A stretch of 64,000 nucleotides of DNA from Streptomyces sp. NBC_01439 (GTDB lineage: Bacteria > Actinomycetota > Actinomycetes > Streptomycetales > Streptomycetaceae): assembly GCF_036227605.1 (NCBI RefSeq), contig NZ_CP109487.1, positions 9,039,001 to 9,103,000 of the forward strand. The letters are read 5' to 3'. Positions 33,411 through 41,234 of this stretch are shown here, piece by piece. The first letter of the stretch is position 1, and the number at the start of each line of letters is the position of its first letter. The translations under genes and the position numbers were made by a program. Below the pieces are notes generated by a model, which ran no database searches, was not told where the DNA came from, and saw only the letters and a list, made by a program, of their open reading frames with translations.

Positions 33411-35474
33411 TCAGCCCAGGAAGTCGGCGACCAGCTCGGCGAAGGCCTCCGGGGTGAGGACCTCGACACCCAGCTCCGCGGCCTTGACCGCCTTCGAACT
33501 GGGCTTGCCGCTCGCGGAGGGCGCGGAGACCAGGATGGTGGTCTTGGCGCTGACGCTGCTGCCCGCACGCCCGCCCGCCTTCTCGATCAGTGCGTTCATC
33601 GCCTCCCGCCCCTGGCCCTCGAGCGCTCCGGTCATCTTCCCGGTCACCACCACGACCTTGCCGGCCAGCGGACCCGACTCCTGCGCCGCCGCCGCTTCCT
33701 GCGGCTCGCTCATGTTGACGCCCGCCGCTGCGAGCTTGTCGATGACCGGTGCCAGGGCGGCGATCTGCTCGACGATCACCGGTGCCTTCTCCGGACCGAT
33801 GCCGTCCACGGCCTGCATGGCCAGGGCATCGGCCCGCCGGACGGCGTCCATGGTGCCGAAGTGCCGGGCGATGCGGCGCGAGATGCTGCGCCCGGTGCCC
33901 AGAACGCCCAGCGCGCAGACGACGCGGCTCAGTGGCCGGGCCTTCGCCGCCTCGATCTGCTCGGCGAGCTTCGCGGCTCGCTTGGCGCTGCCGGAAGCAG
34001 CGGTGAGCTGCTCGAGGGAAAGGGTGAACAGGTCGGCGACGTCGGTGACGTCACCGGTGTCGACCAGGGCCTTGACGTACGTCTTGCCCAACCCGTCGAT
34101 GTCGAGCATCTCGCGCCCGGCGGCGTACTCGATGAGGGCCGGCAGCGCGCAGGCAGCGCCCTGCGCGCAGCGCCACCGCTCCTGGGTCTTGTTGATCTCA
34201 CCGCCGCAGTGGGGGCACGCGTCGGGCAGCGGCACCTCCGTCGCTCCGTCCGGGCGCAGCGCCACCACGGCGGCCTGGACCCGCGGGATGATGTCGCCCG
34301 CCTTGTAGACCGTCACGGTGTCGCCCAGGTGGAGGTCACGACGCCGGATGTCGGCCGGGTTGTGGAGGGTGGCCCGGGTGACCGTGGACCCGTCGATCAG
34401 GACCGGGGCGAGTACGGCGGTCGGGGCGAGCACCCCGGTCCTGCCGACCTCCCACACCACGTCCTCCAGTACGGTCTGCCGCTCGACGGCCGGCAGCTTG
34501 AAGGCGACGGCGAAGTAGGGGAACCGGCTGCCCAGTCCCACGGCTTCCTGCTCGCCCGCGTCGTTGAGCTTGATCACGACGCCGTCGATCCCGAACGGCA
34601 GCCCCGCCCGCAGGGCGGCGATCTCGTCCACCCGCTGCTGGGCCTCGGCGAGGGTGGCGACCACGTGCAGTCCGACCGGGGTGTCCGCGGTCGTCCGGAC
34701 TCCGGCGCGAGCGACGGCGGCCAGGGCCTCGTCGTGCGTGGCTCCGGCGGGAAGGAACGATTCTCCGTCCAGTTCGACCGCGCCGTACGTCCAGAAGGTC
34801 ATCATCAGCCGGTACGGGCGGTCCTTGGCCCGCAGCGTGCCGGCCGTGCCGTTGCGGGGGTTGGCGAAGACCTGCGCGCCGTGCGCCGTACGGACCGCGT
34901 TCGCCGTCTCGAACTGCTCCTGGGTGAACAGCACCTCGCCGCGCACCTCGAAGGTGGCCGGTACGGGCAGCCGCTCGGGCAGGCCCTCGATCTGCCCGAT
35001 GACATGGCTGACGTCCTCACCGGTGCTGCCGTCGCCGCGCGTGATGATCTGCACCAGCCGACCGGACCGGTACCGGGCCGCAACGGCCGCGCCGTCCAGC
35101 TTGGGTTCGACGGTGAACCCGCCGGCCGGGGCCTTCCCCAACCGCCGCTGGAGGGACTCGCCCCACGACAGCAGGCCGTCCGGGTTGAACACGTTGTCCA
35201 GGCTGAGCAGCCGGGTGGTGTGCGCGACGTCGCCGGCCGGGGCGGCGCCGTCGCCGACCAGCCCGGTGGGGGAGTCGGCGGCGACGTCGTCGGGGTGCTC
35301 CGTCTCCCACGCCAGCACGGCGAGCCGGAGCCGGTCGTAGGTGGCATCGTCCATGGAGCTGTCGCCGTCGGCGTAGTACGCCCCCGATGCCTCGCGCAGG
35401 AGCCCGAGCGCGGCCTCGTACTCCGTGCGGCTGGACGTGCTGGACAGCGCCTGATCGGCGGAAAGGTTCATCAT
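33411..35474 (-). CDS. ligA: NAD+-dependent DNA ligase
   Basis: This 687-aa enzyme seals nicks using NAD+. The adenylation domain has the active-site Lys125 in EPKLDGAA and RGEVLFT, then comes an OB fold (KLPAVERQTVLEDVVWEVGR TG), a Cys4 zinc finger (CPHCG..., WRCAQGAAC), helix-hairpin-helix region (DIDGLGKTYV, VDGIGPEKA) and a C-terminal BRCT domain (GKVVVVTGKM). All domains are present. Two tandem ATGs (35474, 35471) follow GAGAGGATCACTCCC. The sequence is divergent and the gene is isolated, so it may be a second LigA-type ligase beside a housekeeping copy elsewhere. Confidence 0.93.
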   Translation of the reverse strand: MMNLSADQALSSTSSRTEYEAALGLLREASGAYYADGDSSMDDATYDRLRLAVLAWETEHPDDVAADSPTGLVGDGAAPAGDVAHTTRLLSLDNVFNPDGLLSWGESLQRRLGKAPAGGFTVEPKLDGAAVAARYRSGRLVQIITRGDGSTGEDVSHVIGQIEGLPERLPVPATFEVRGEVLFTQEQFETANAVRTAHGAQVFANPRNGTAGTLRAKDRPYRLMMTFWTYGAVELDGESFLPAGATHDEALAAVARAGVRTTADTPVGLHVVATLAEAQQRVDEIAALRAGLPFGIDGVVIKLNDAGEQEAVGLGSRFPYFAVAFKLPAVERQTVLEDVVWEVGRTGVLAPTAVLAPVLIDGSTVTRATLHNPADIRRRDLHLGDTVTVYKAGDIIPRVQAAVVALRPDGATEVPLPDACPHCGGEINKTQERWRCAQGAACALPALIEYAAGREMLDIDGLGKTYVKALVDTGDVTDVADLFTLSLEQLTAASGSAKRAAKLAEQIEAAKARPLSRVVCALGVLGTGRSISRRIARHFGTMDAVRRADALAMQAVDGIGPEKAPVIVEQIAALAPVIDKLAAAGVNMSEPQEAAAAQESGPLAGKVVVVTGKMTGALEGQGREAMNALIEKAGGRAGSSVSAKTTILVSAPSASGKPSSKAVKAAELGVEVLTPEAFAELVADFLG

Positions 35475-35589
35475 GGGAGTGATCCTCTCGCGAGCCACTG
35501 ACAATCGCCCCGGCCCGCTTTGGCCCGCTCACCGCCGCCCCCTCGCGGTGGGCGTGCGGGCCGTCACGACCGGCACGCCCACCGCGTGT

Positions 35590-37131
35590 TCAACCTTGTA
35601 CGACGGGCTCCGCCGCCCGGGCCGCGGGGCTTCGCGCCGACCGCTCCGCCGGGTCCACCGGGCCTTCGTGGACGGTCGGGCGCTCCGCCCAGAACGCCCC
35701 GGACGCCGCGCGCCGGGCGAGCATCACCAGCAGCCCCGCAAGGCTTAGGCCGAGGGCGATGACCAGCGGCGGGCCGAGACCGAACCAGGACGTCCCGCCG
35801 GAGGAGTTGGCGGGGTCCGCCATGTCGACGACCGCCTCGACGAGCAGCCAGATCAGCATCCCCGCTCCGATGAGGGGACCGGCGCCGATGAACAGGAACG
35901 CGCGCACCCCCGTGGTCAGCAGGCGCCGGTGGTAGATCGCGCAGGCGATGCCGGTGAGGGCGTAGTAGAAGGCGATCAGCAGGGAGAGGGCCGTCAGCGA
36001 GTCGGCGAGCGCGTTCTCGCTGACCTGGTGGATGAACAGGTACCAGACGGTGGCCGTGCCGGCGACCCACCAGGTGCTGACGGCAGGGGTGCGGTACCGG
36101 TCGTGGATCAGACCGAACCGGCGGGGGAGGGCGTGCCTGCGCGCCATGGACAGGGCGGTGCGGGACGCCGGGATGATCGTCGTCTGGGTCGAGGCGAGCG
36201 CCGAGGTGGCGACGGCGACGAGGACGATCCAGTCCCAGCCGCCGAGGGCCTCGCGGGCCAGGGAGGCGAAGACGGCCTCCTCGTCGTCGGCGTGCGCGGC
36301 GAGGTACCCGGTGCCGGCGTACGCGACCACCGCGAAGGCCACGGAGACATAGGTGGCCAGCAGGACCACGGTCGACCAGATGCCGGCCCGGCCCGGGGCG
36401 GACGAGGGGTCCTTCGTCTCCTCGGTGAGGTTGACCGCCGACTCCCAGCCCCAGTAGACGAAGACCCCCAGGAGCAGCCCGCCGGTCAGCGCCGTGCTCC
36501 CGGCCCCGAACGGGTCGAGCCAGTCGACGGACGGGCGCAGCGCGCCCGGGGATCCGGATCCGGCGTACACCCGGTACAGGGCGACGGCCGCGAACACGAA
36601 CAGGCAGACGGTCTGCAGCAGTACGAGGACGTTCTGCAGACGGGCCGCCGCCTGGGTGTCCCGGACGCACAGCGCCGCCATCGTCACGATCACCAGCACG
36701 GTGAGCGCCTGGCGGATCAGGGTGTTCCCGGCCCAGCCGTCCAGACCGACGGCCAGCAGACCGAAGTTGACGGCGACGTCGGCGAGCGAGCCGACCACCA
36801 GCACCCCGGTCATGGTGATCGCCCAGCCGCCCAGCCAGCCGGTCGTGGGCCCCAGTGCGCGCGTCACCCACGAAAAGGTCGTGCCGCAGTCGGGGTCGGC
36901 CCGGTTCAGGTAGTAGAAAGCGGAAGCGATGAGCACCATGGGAACGAACGACGCGAGCATCACCCCGGGGGCGTGGACGCCGACCAGGGCGACGATCGGC
37001 CCGATCACGGCGGCAAGGGAGTACGCCGGCGAGGTCGCGTTCAGCCCGATGGCGAGGGCGTCGACGAACCCGATCGCGTTCGGTTTGAGCGTGGCGGTGG
37101 CGGCGGGCGTCCGCGGGGTGTCTTCGACCAT
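35590..37131 (-). CDS. APC-superfamily amino acid permease
   Basis: This 513-aa membrane protein has about 12-13 hydrophobic segments and APC-type features: GFVDALAIGLNATSPAYSLA at the N-terminus, FYYLNRADPDCGTTFSWVTR ALGP, GVFVYWGWESAVNLTEETKD and STQTTIIPASRTALSMARR. This matches actinobacterial amino acid or amine permeases. Its promoter region carries a 21-nt element at 37198-37218 that is repeated upstream of the saccharopine-dehydrogenase-like gene, so both are probably co-regulated by the TetR protein between them. Confidence 0.9.
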   Translation of the reverse strand: MVEDTPRTPAATATLKPNAIGFVDALAIGLNATSPAYSLAAVIGPIVALVGVHAPGVMLASFVPMVLIASAFYYLNRADPDCGTTFSWVTRALGPTTGWLGGWAITMTGVLVVGSLADVAVNFGLLAVGLDGWAGNTLIRQALTVLVIVTMAALCVRDTQAAARLQNVLVLLQTVCLFVFAAVALYRVYAGSGSPGALRPSVDWLDPFGAGSTALTGGLLLGVFVYWGWESAVNLTEETKDPSSAPGRAGIWSTVVLLATYVSVAFAVVAYAGTGYLAAHADDEEAVFASLAREALGGWDWIVLVAVATSALASTQTTIIPASRTALSMARRHALPRRFGLIHDRYRTPAVSTWWVAGTATVWYLFIHQVSENALADSLTALSLLIAFYYALTGIACAIYHRRLLTTGVRAFLFIGAGPLIGAGMLIWLLVEAVVDMADPANSSGGTSWFGLGPPLVIALGLSLAGLLVMLARRAASGAFWAERPTVHEGPVDPAERSARSPAARAAEPVVQG

Positions 37132-37197
37132 GGTCCCTCACTGGTGCACGGTGAACGGGGCGTGAATGCGATGAGGAAACCCGTGCTCCGCGCAAGG

Positions 37198-37218
37198 GGT
37201 CAATGGTGTTGGCATAAG
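37198..37218 (-). promoter_or_regulatory. 21-nt promoter/operator element, copy 1 (faces the permease)
   Basis: Read on the minus strand it starts CTTATGCCAACACC and ends ATTGACC (a -35-like TTGACC). Its downstream end is exactly 67 nt from the permease start codon. An identical copy faces the saccharopine-dehydrogenase-like gene at the same distance. Confidence 0.75.
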
Positions 37219-37236
37219 CGCGGGTGGAAGGCCGGG

Positions 37237-37974
37237 TCAGCCGCGCCCCGCTGCGCCCCCGCCCCCGGCACCCGCCGCCCCGGCGAGCTGTCTCTCGGCG
37301 GTGTCCAGCAGCATGTCCAGCGCGACCGGGTACGCGCTGTGGGGCATCCGTGCGGCCAACAGCCCCGCGGTGGCCGCGATGTTCGGGTACGCGTCGGCCG
37401 GCAGCCGGGCGTACGTGGACTCCCACCGCTCCTCGTCCGACTCGCGCGCCTTGTCCGTCAGCGCGAGGGGTCCCGCGTCGAGCGCCGCGAAGGCCAGGGC
37501 CTGGTCGATGTAGGCGTGGTAGATCCGTACGGCGTCCACGTCCGCGAAGCCCGCGGTGCGCAGGCTGCCGAGGATCGCCTCGTCGGCCGCGATCTCGCGC
37601 GGCCGGCCGCTCACCCGGCTCGCGGTCAGCAGGGCGGCCTGCGGGTGGGCGAGATAGGCGCCGTGGATGCGCAGCCCGAGTGAGCGCAGGTCGTCGCGCC
37701 ACCGCCCGGTGGGGACCCAGCCGTCGAGCGCCCGGCCGATCAGCTCCTCGCCGATGGCGAGGGTCAGACCGTCCATGCCGTCGAAGTACCGGTACAAGGT
37801 GCTGGGGTCCGCCCCCAGAGCGGCGCCCAGCCGCCGGGCGGACAGGCCCGCGCTCCCGTGCTCCCGCACCATCCGCAGGGCCGTCTCGACGATCAGCCGC
37901 TCGGAGAGCACCGTCCCCTGCCGGGTCGGGCGCCGCCGCCTGCGGGCCTCCTCCGGGACCACGTCCTTCGCCAT
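37237..37974 (-). CDS. TetR family regulator
   Basis: This 245-aa protein has an Arg-rich N-terminus, then the TetR DNA-binding domain (LIVETALRMVREHGSAGLSA, RRLGAALGADPSTLYRYFDG) and a helical TetR_C-type domain; the tail is Gly/Ala-rich. GGGAGG precedes the ATG at 37974. It is flanked on both sides by identical 21-nt elements, one facing the permease and one facing the saccharopine-dehydrogenase-like gene, which are the likely binding sites. It also overlaps its own promoter region at 37990. Confidence 0.9.
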   Translation of the reverse strand: MAKDVVPEEARRRRRPTRQGTVLSERLIVETALRMVREHGSAGLSARRLGAALGADPSTLYRYFDGMDGLTLAIGEELIGRALDGWVPTGRWRDDLRSLGLRIHGAYLAHPQAALLTASRVSGRPREIAADEAILGSLRTAGFADVDAVRIYHAYIDQALAFAALDAGPLALTDKARESDEERWESTYARLPADAYPNIAATAGLLAARMPHSAYPVALDMLLDTAERQLAGAAGAGGGGAAGRG

Positions 37975-37989
37975 CGTCCGCCTCCCATC

Positions 37990-38010
37990 CTTATGCCAAC
38001 ACCATTGACC
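37990..38010 (+). promoter_or_regulatory. 21-nt promoter/operator element, copy 2 (faces the saccharopine-dehydrogenase-like gene)
   Basis: Identical to the element at 37198-37218 in opposite orientation. Its end is exactly 67 nt from the ATG at 38077. It also lies upstream of tetR, 16 nt from its start codon, so bound TetR could control all three genes. Confidence 0.75.
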
Positions 38011-38042
38011 TTAACTCGGACGGAACGGTTCCATCAGCCCCC

Positions 38043-38058
38043 TGAGGCGCACGCCTCA
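38043..38058. promoter_or_regulatory. 16-bp palindrome in the 5' region of the saccharopine-dehydrogenase-like gene
   Basis: TGAGGCG-CA-CGCCTCA immediately upstream of the Shine-Dalgarno (GAGAAAGGA). As RNA it forms a 7-bp hairpin next to the ribosome site. Confidence 0.4.
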
Positions 38059-38076
38059 CAGAGAAAGGACCTCGCC

Positions 38077-39327
38077 ATGCGTGTTCTGCTTGTGGGTGCC
38101 GGCGGTGTCGGGAGCGCGATCACCAAGATCGCCGCCCGCCGCGACTTCTTCGACCACTTCGTCGTCGCCGACTACGACCCGGCCCGCGCCGAGGCCGCCG
38201 TCGCGGCCCTGGGCGCGGACGAGCAGAGGTTCAGCGCCTGCCGCGTCGACGCCTCCGACGAGGAGGCGGTCACCCGGCTGCTCACCGAGCGCGGCTGCGA
38301 CGTCCTGATGAACGCCACCGACCCGCGCTTCGTGATGCCCCTGTTCAACGCCGCGCTCGCGGCCGGCAGCCACTACCTCGACATGGCCATGTCCCTCTCC
38401 CGCCCGCACCCCGACCACCCGCACGGCGAATGCGGGGTGAAGCTCGGCGACGAGCAGTTCGAAAAGGCCGAGGAGTGGGAGAAGTCGGGCCGCCTCGCCC
38501 TCGTCGGCATGGGCGTCGAGCCCGGACTCTCGGACGTCTTCGCCCGCTACGCCGCCGACCACCTCTTCGACGACATCGAGGAGATCGGCATCCGCGACGG
38601 GGCGAACCTGGCCGTCGAGGGCTACGACTTCGCCCCGTCCTTCAACATCTGGACGACGATCGAGGAGTGCCTGAACCCGCCCGTGGTCTACGAGCGCGAG
38701 CGCGGCTGGTTCACCACCGAGCCGTTCAGCGAGCCGGAGGTCTTCGACTTCCCCGAGGGCATCGGCCCCGTCGAGTGCGTCAACGTCGAACACGAGGAGG
38801 TCCTCCTGGTCCCGCGCTGGGTCGGAGCCCGCCGGGTCACCTTCAAGTACGGCCTCGGCGACGACTTCATCGGCAAGCTCAAGACCCTCCACGCCCTCGG
38901 CCTGGACTCCACCGAACGGGTCGCGGTCCGTGCGGAGGACGGCAGCACGGTCCGGATCTCGCCCCGCGACGTGGTCGCGGCCTGCCTGCCCGACCCGGCG
39001 ACCCTCGGGGACCGGATGACCGGAAAGACCTGCGCCGGCACCTGGGTCAAGGGCACGAAGGACGGCCTGCCCCGCGAGGTCTACCTCTACCACGTGGTCG
39101 ACAACCAGTGGTCCATGCGCGAGTACGGTTCCCAGGCCGTCGTGTGGCAGACCGCCGTCAACCCGGTGGTGGCCCTCGAACTCCTGGCCACCGGCGTTTG
39201 GTCGCAGCCCGGCGTCCTGGGCCCCGAGGCCCTTGCGCCGCTCCCCTTCCTGGACCTGCTCACCGCGTACGGCTCCCCGTGGGGCATGCGGGAACACGGC
39301 GCCGGGGGCGGGGTCGCGGCACGCTGA
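38077..39327 (+). CDS. saccharopine dehydrogenase-family protein
   Basis: This 416-aa protein has an N-terminal Rossmann motif (MRVLLVGAGGVGSAITKIAA), NATDPRFVMPLFNAALAAG SH and GMGVEPGLSDVFARYAADHL typical of saccharopine dehydrogenase/LYS9-like and carboxynorspermidine-type reductases. The C-terminal half contains QWSMREYGSQAVVWQTAVNP. It probably acts on a secondary amine formed from an amino acid; the exact substrate is unknown. GAGAAAGGA precedes the ATG. The matching promoter element links it to the amino acid permease, suggesting uptake and catabolism of the same compound. Confidence 0.85.
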   Translation: MRVLLVGAGGVGSAITKIAARRDFFDHFVVADYDPARAEAAVAALGADEQRFSACRVDASDEEAVTRLLTERGCDVLMNATDPRFVMPLFNAALAAGSHYLDMAMSLSRPHPDHPHGECGVKLGDEQFEKAEEWEKSGRLALVGMGVEPGLSDVFARYAADHLFDDIEEIGIRDGANLAVEGYDFAPSFNIWTTIEECLNPPVVYERERGWFTTEPFSEPEVFDFPEGIGPVECVNVEHEEVLLVPRWVGARRVTFKYGLGDDFIGKLKTLHALGLDSTERVAVRAEDGSTVRISPRDVVAACLPDPATLGDRMTGKTCAGTWVKGTKDGLPREVYLYHVVDNQWSMREYGSQAVVWQTAVNPVVALELLATGVWSQPGVLGPEALAPLPFLDLLTAYGSPWGMREHGAGGGVAAR

Positions 39328-39387
39328 CCACCGGGCGCACCGCGGCGGGGCGGGCGGCACCGCCGGGTGGCCGCCGCCACTCGCATT

Positions 39388-39407
39388 TTTTGGTCATCTG
39401 ACCTAAA
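39388..39407. promoter_or_regulatory. TetR-type operator overlapping a leaderless promoter
   Basis: TTTTGGTCA-TC-TGACCTAAA, arms matching at 8 of 9 positions. It overlaps the -10 hexamer TAAACT (39404-39409), which ends 6 nt before the ATG at 39416. A further TTTGGTCAT half-site repeats at 39409-39417. Confidence 0.7.
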
Positions 39408-39415
39408 CTTTGGTC

Positions 39416-40543
39416 ATGATCACCGAATCGCACGACGAGCTGCGCCCGGACCCCTCCGGCCCTGTACTGATCACTGGCGGATACGGCACCGTCGGCGCCG
39501 AGATCGCCCGCATGCTGGGTGCGGACACCCCGACCCTGCTCACCGGCCGCAACCCCGACCGGGGCCAGGCGCTGGCCGCAGAGGTCGGAGGCGAGGTGCG
39601 GGCCTGGGACCTGGCGGACACGTCCCCCTTCCGGGCGGGTGTCCGGGCCGTCATCAGCTCGGTCAACGACCCCGAGGACCGGGTGCTGGTCGCCGCCGCG
39701 GCGGCAGGCGTGCCCTACGTGGACATCACCCGGTGGACGGGCCGCATGCAGCGGGCCGTTACTGTTGCCGCCCTGCACCGGCCGACCGCCCCGGTGCTGT
39801 TCTCCTCCGCCTGGATGGGCGGGGTCAGCAGCCTGGTGGCGGTCGCGCTGGCCCAGGAGCTGGGCGGCGCCGAGCAGGTCGAGATCGCCGTCCGGTGGGA
39901 CATGGCCGACCGGGCCGGGGCGGATTCCGTCGAGTTCATGGACCGGCTGGGCGTGGCGTTCGAGGTGGTGGACGGCGGAAGGCGCCGACTGGCCTCCCCG
40001 ATGACGGAGTCCCGTACGGTCCGCATCGACGGAACACCCGTACGCGTCGCCCGCATCGACACCCCGGAGCAGTTCACCCTGCCGCTGACCCTCGGCACCA
40101 CCACCGCGGCCACCCGCATCGGGTTCAGCTCCCCGGCCGCGACCCGGGCGATCCTCGCCCTGCGCGGTACGGGATTCTTCCGCTGGGCCGCCGGGGAACG
40201 CTGGGCCCCCGCGCGGCGCGCCCTGCTCCACTCGCCGGGAGACGGCGGGACGGCCCGGCTGCGCGTGGACGTCACCCATCGCGGGCGCACCCGTACCGCG
40301 ACCGTCACCGACCCGCTGGGCCAGCACCATCTGACGGCGGTCGGTGCCGTCGTGGGCCTCCACCGCGTACTCGGCACCGACGGATCTCCCGCTCCACGGG
40401 GCGTGGTCTTCCCCGAGCAGCATCCGGATCCGGCCCGAGCTGTGGAGTTGCTCGCCGCGCACGGTGTCGGCCTCTCCTTCGACGAGGGCGACGCCGCCGT
40501 CGTTACGGGCCAGGGGCGGGCTGGAACGCGGGCCGCCGCATGA
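39416..40543 (+). CDS. saccharopine dehydrogenase-like NAD(P)-binding protein
   Basis: This 375-aa protein has the Rossmann motif GPVLITGGYGTVGAEIARML, then LTGRNPDRGQALAAEVGG and VPYVDITRWTGRMQRAVTVA, consistent with the saccharopine-dehydrogenase/trans-acting reductase group. It shares no obvious recent ancestry with the neighbour at 38077. TAAACT ends 6 nt before the ATG, so it is likely leaderless, and a palindrome sits on that promoter. Its stop overlaps the start of a TetR gene (ATGA), so the regulator is the second gene of the operon and probably represses it. Confidence 0.82.
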   Translation: MITESHDELRPDPSGPVLITGGYGTVGAEIARMLGADTPTLLTGRNPDRGQALAAEVGGEVRAWDLADTSPFRAGVRAVISSVNDPEDRVLVAAAAAGVPYVDITRWTGRMQRAVTVAALHRPTAPVLFSSAWMGGVSSLVAVALAQELGGAEQVEIAVRWDMADRAGADSVEFMDRLGVAFEVVDGGRRRLASPMTESRTVRIDGTPVRVARIDTPEQFTLPLTLGTTTAATRIGFSSPAATRAILALRGTGFFRWAAGERWAPARRALLHSPGDGGTARLRVDVTHRGRTRTATVTDPLGQHHLTAVGAVVGLHRVLGTDGSPAPRGVVFPEQHPDPARAVELLAAHGVGLSFDEGDAAVVTGQGRAGTRAAA

Positions 40544-41145
40544 GCGCCGCAGGCGGACCGACCGCCAAGGGCCGGCAGCGGCGTACGGACCTTCTCGACG
40601 CGGCCGAACGCGTCCTCACCGCCTCCGGAGGGGCCGAACTGACCCTGCGGGCGGTTGCCGAGGAGGCCGGTGTCCGGTTGGGCCACCTCCAGTACTACTT
40701 CCCGGCCCGGTCCGACCTCCTTTCGGCGCTCCTCGACCGCATCCTCGCCGCGTCCTTGGAACGGGTCGGTGCCCTCACCGTCGGGCAGCCGCACGACATC
40801 GACCACGAAGCCCTGCTCGACGCGATCCTCTCCGATCACGACGACCCGCGCCTGGTAACGCTGTTCACCGAGGTGTGGGCACTGGCCGCCCACGACGAGG
40901 CCGCGGCCGCGGCGGTCCGCTCCTTCTACGACCGGTACGCCATGTATGTGGCCGCGTTCGTCCAGGACCACGAGCCCGGTCTGAGCGTCGCCGAAGCGCG
41001 CCACCGGGCCGAGGTGTTCGTCATGCTGATGGAGGGTTCCGCCCTGTTCCGCTCCGGCATCACCGGCCGCCGTACGGTCGGCACGGACGCCCGGCTGCGC
41101 AAGGCCGCGCTCGCGCTGCTCGCAGGCGCGGGCGAAACGGCGTAG
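40540..41145 (+). CDS. TetR family regulator
   Basis: This 201-aa protein has the TetR domain GRQRRTDLLDAAERVLTASG, LRAVAEEAGVRLGHLQYYFP ARSDLLSALLD; LGHLQYYF is typical of BetI/TetR_C_6-like regulators. The C-terminal part is helical and all of normal length. It overlaps the upstream oxidoreductase by 4 nt (ATGA). Its probable operator is the palindrome at 39388-39407. Confidence 0.9.
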   Translation: MSAAGGPTAKGRQRRTDLLDAAERVLTASGGAELTLRAVAEEAGVRLGHLQYYFPARSDLLSALLDRILAASLERVGALTVGQPHDIDHEALLDAILSDHDDPRLVTLFTEVWALAAHDEAAAAAVRSFYDRYAMYVAAFVQDHEPGLSVAEARHRAEVFVMLMEGSALFRSGITGRRTVGTDARLRKAALALLAGAGETA

Positions 41146-41234
41146 GCAGGCGACACGGCACAGAACCATGCGCCACCGTCGGCGCCCCTGTTGCATCCTG
41201 GCCTCTGCCAGGGATGTCGAGTCGGGGGTGCGGC

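Noticed and set aside
38043..38058. TetR operator for the saccharopine-dehydrogenase-like gene
   Set aside because: The duplicated 21-nt element is a better operator; this GC-only palindrome lies next to the ribosome site and is not repeated at the permease.
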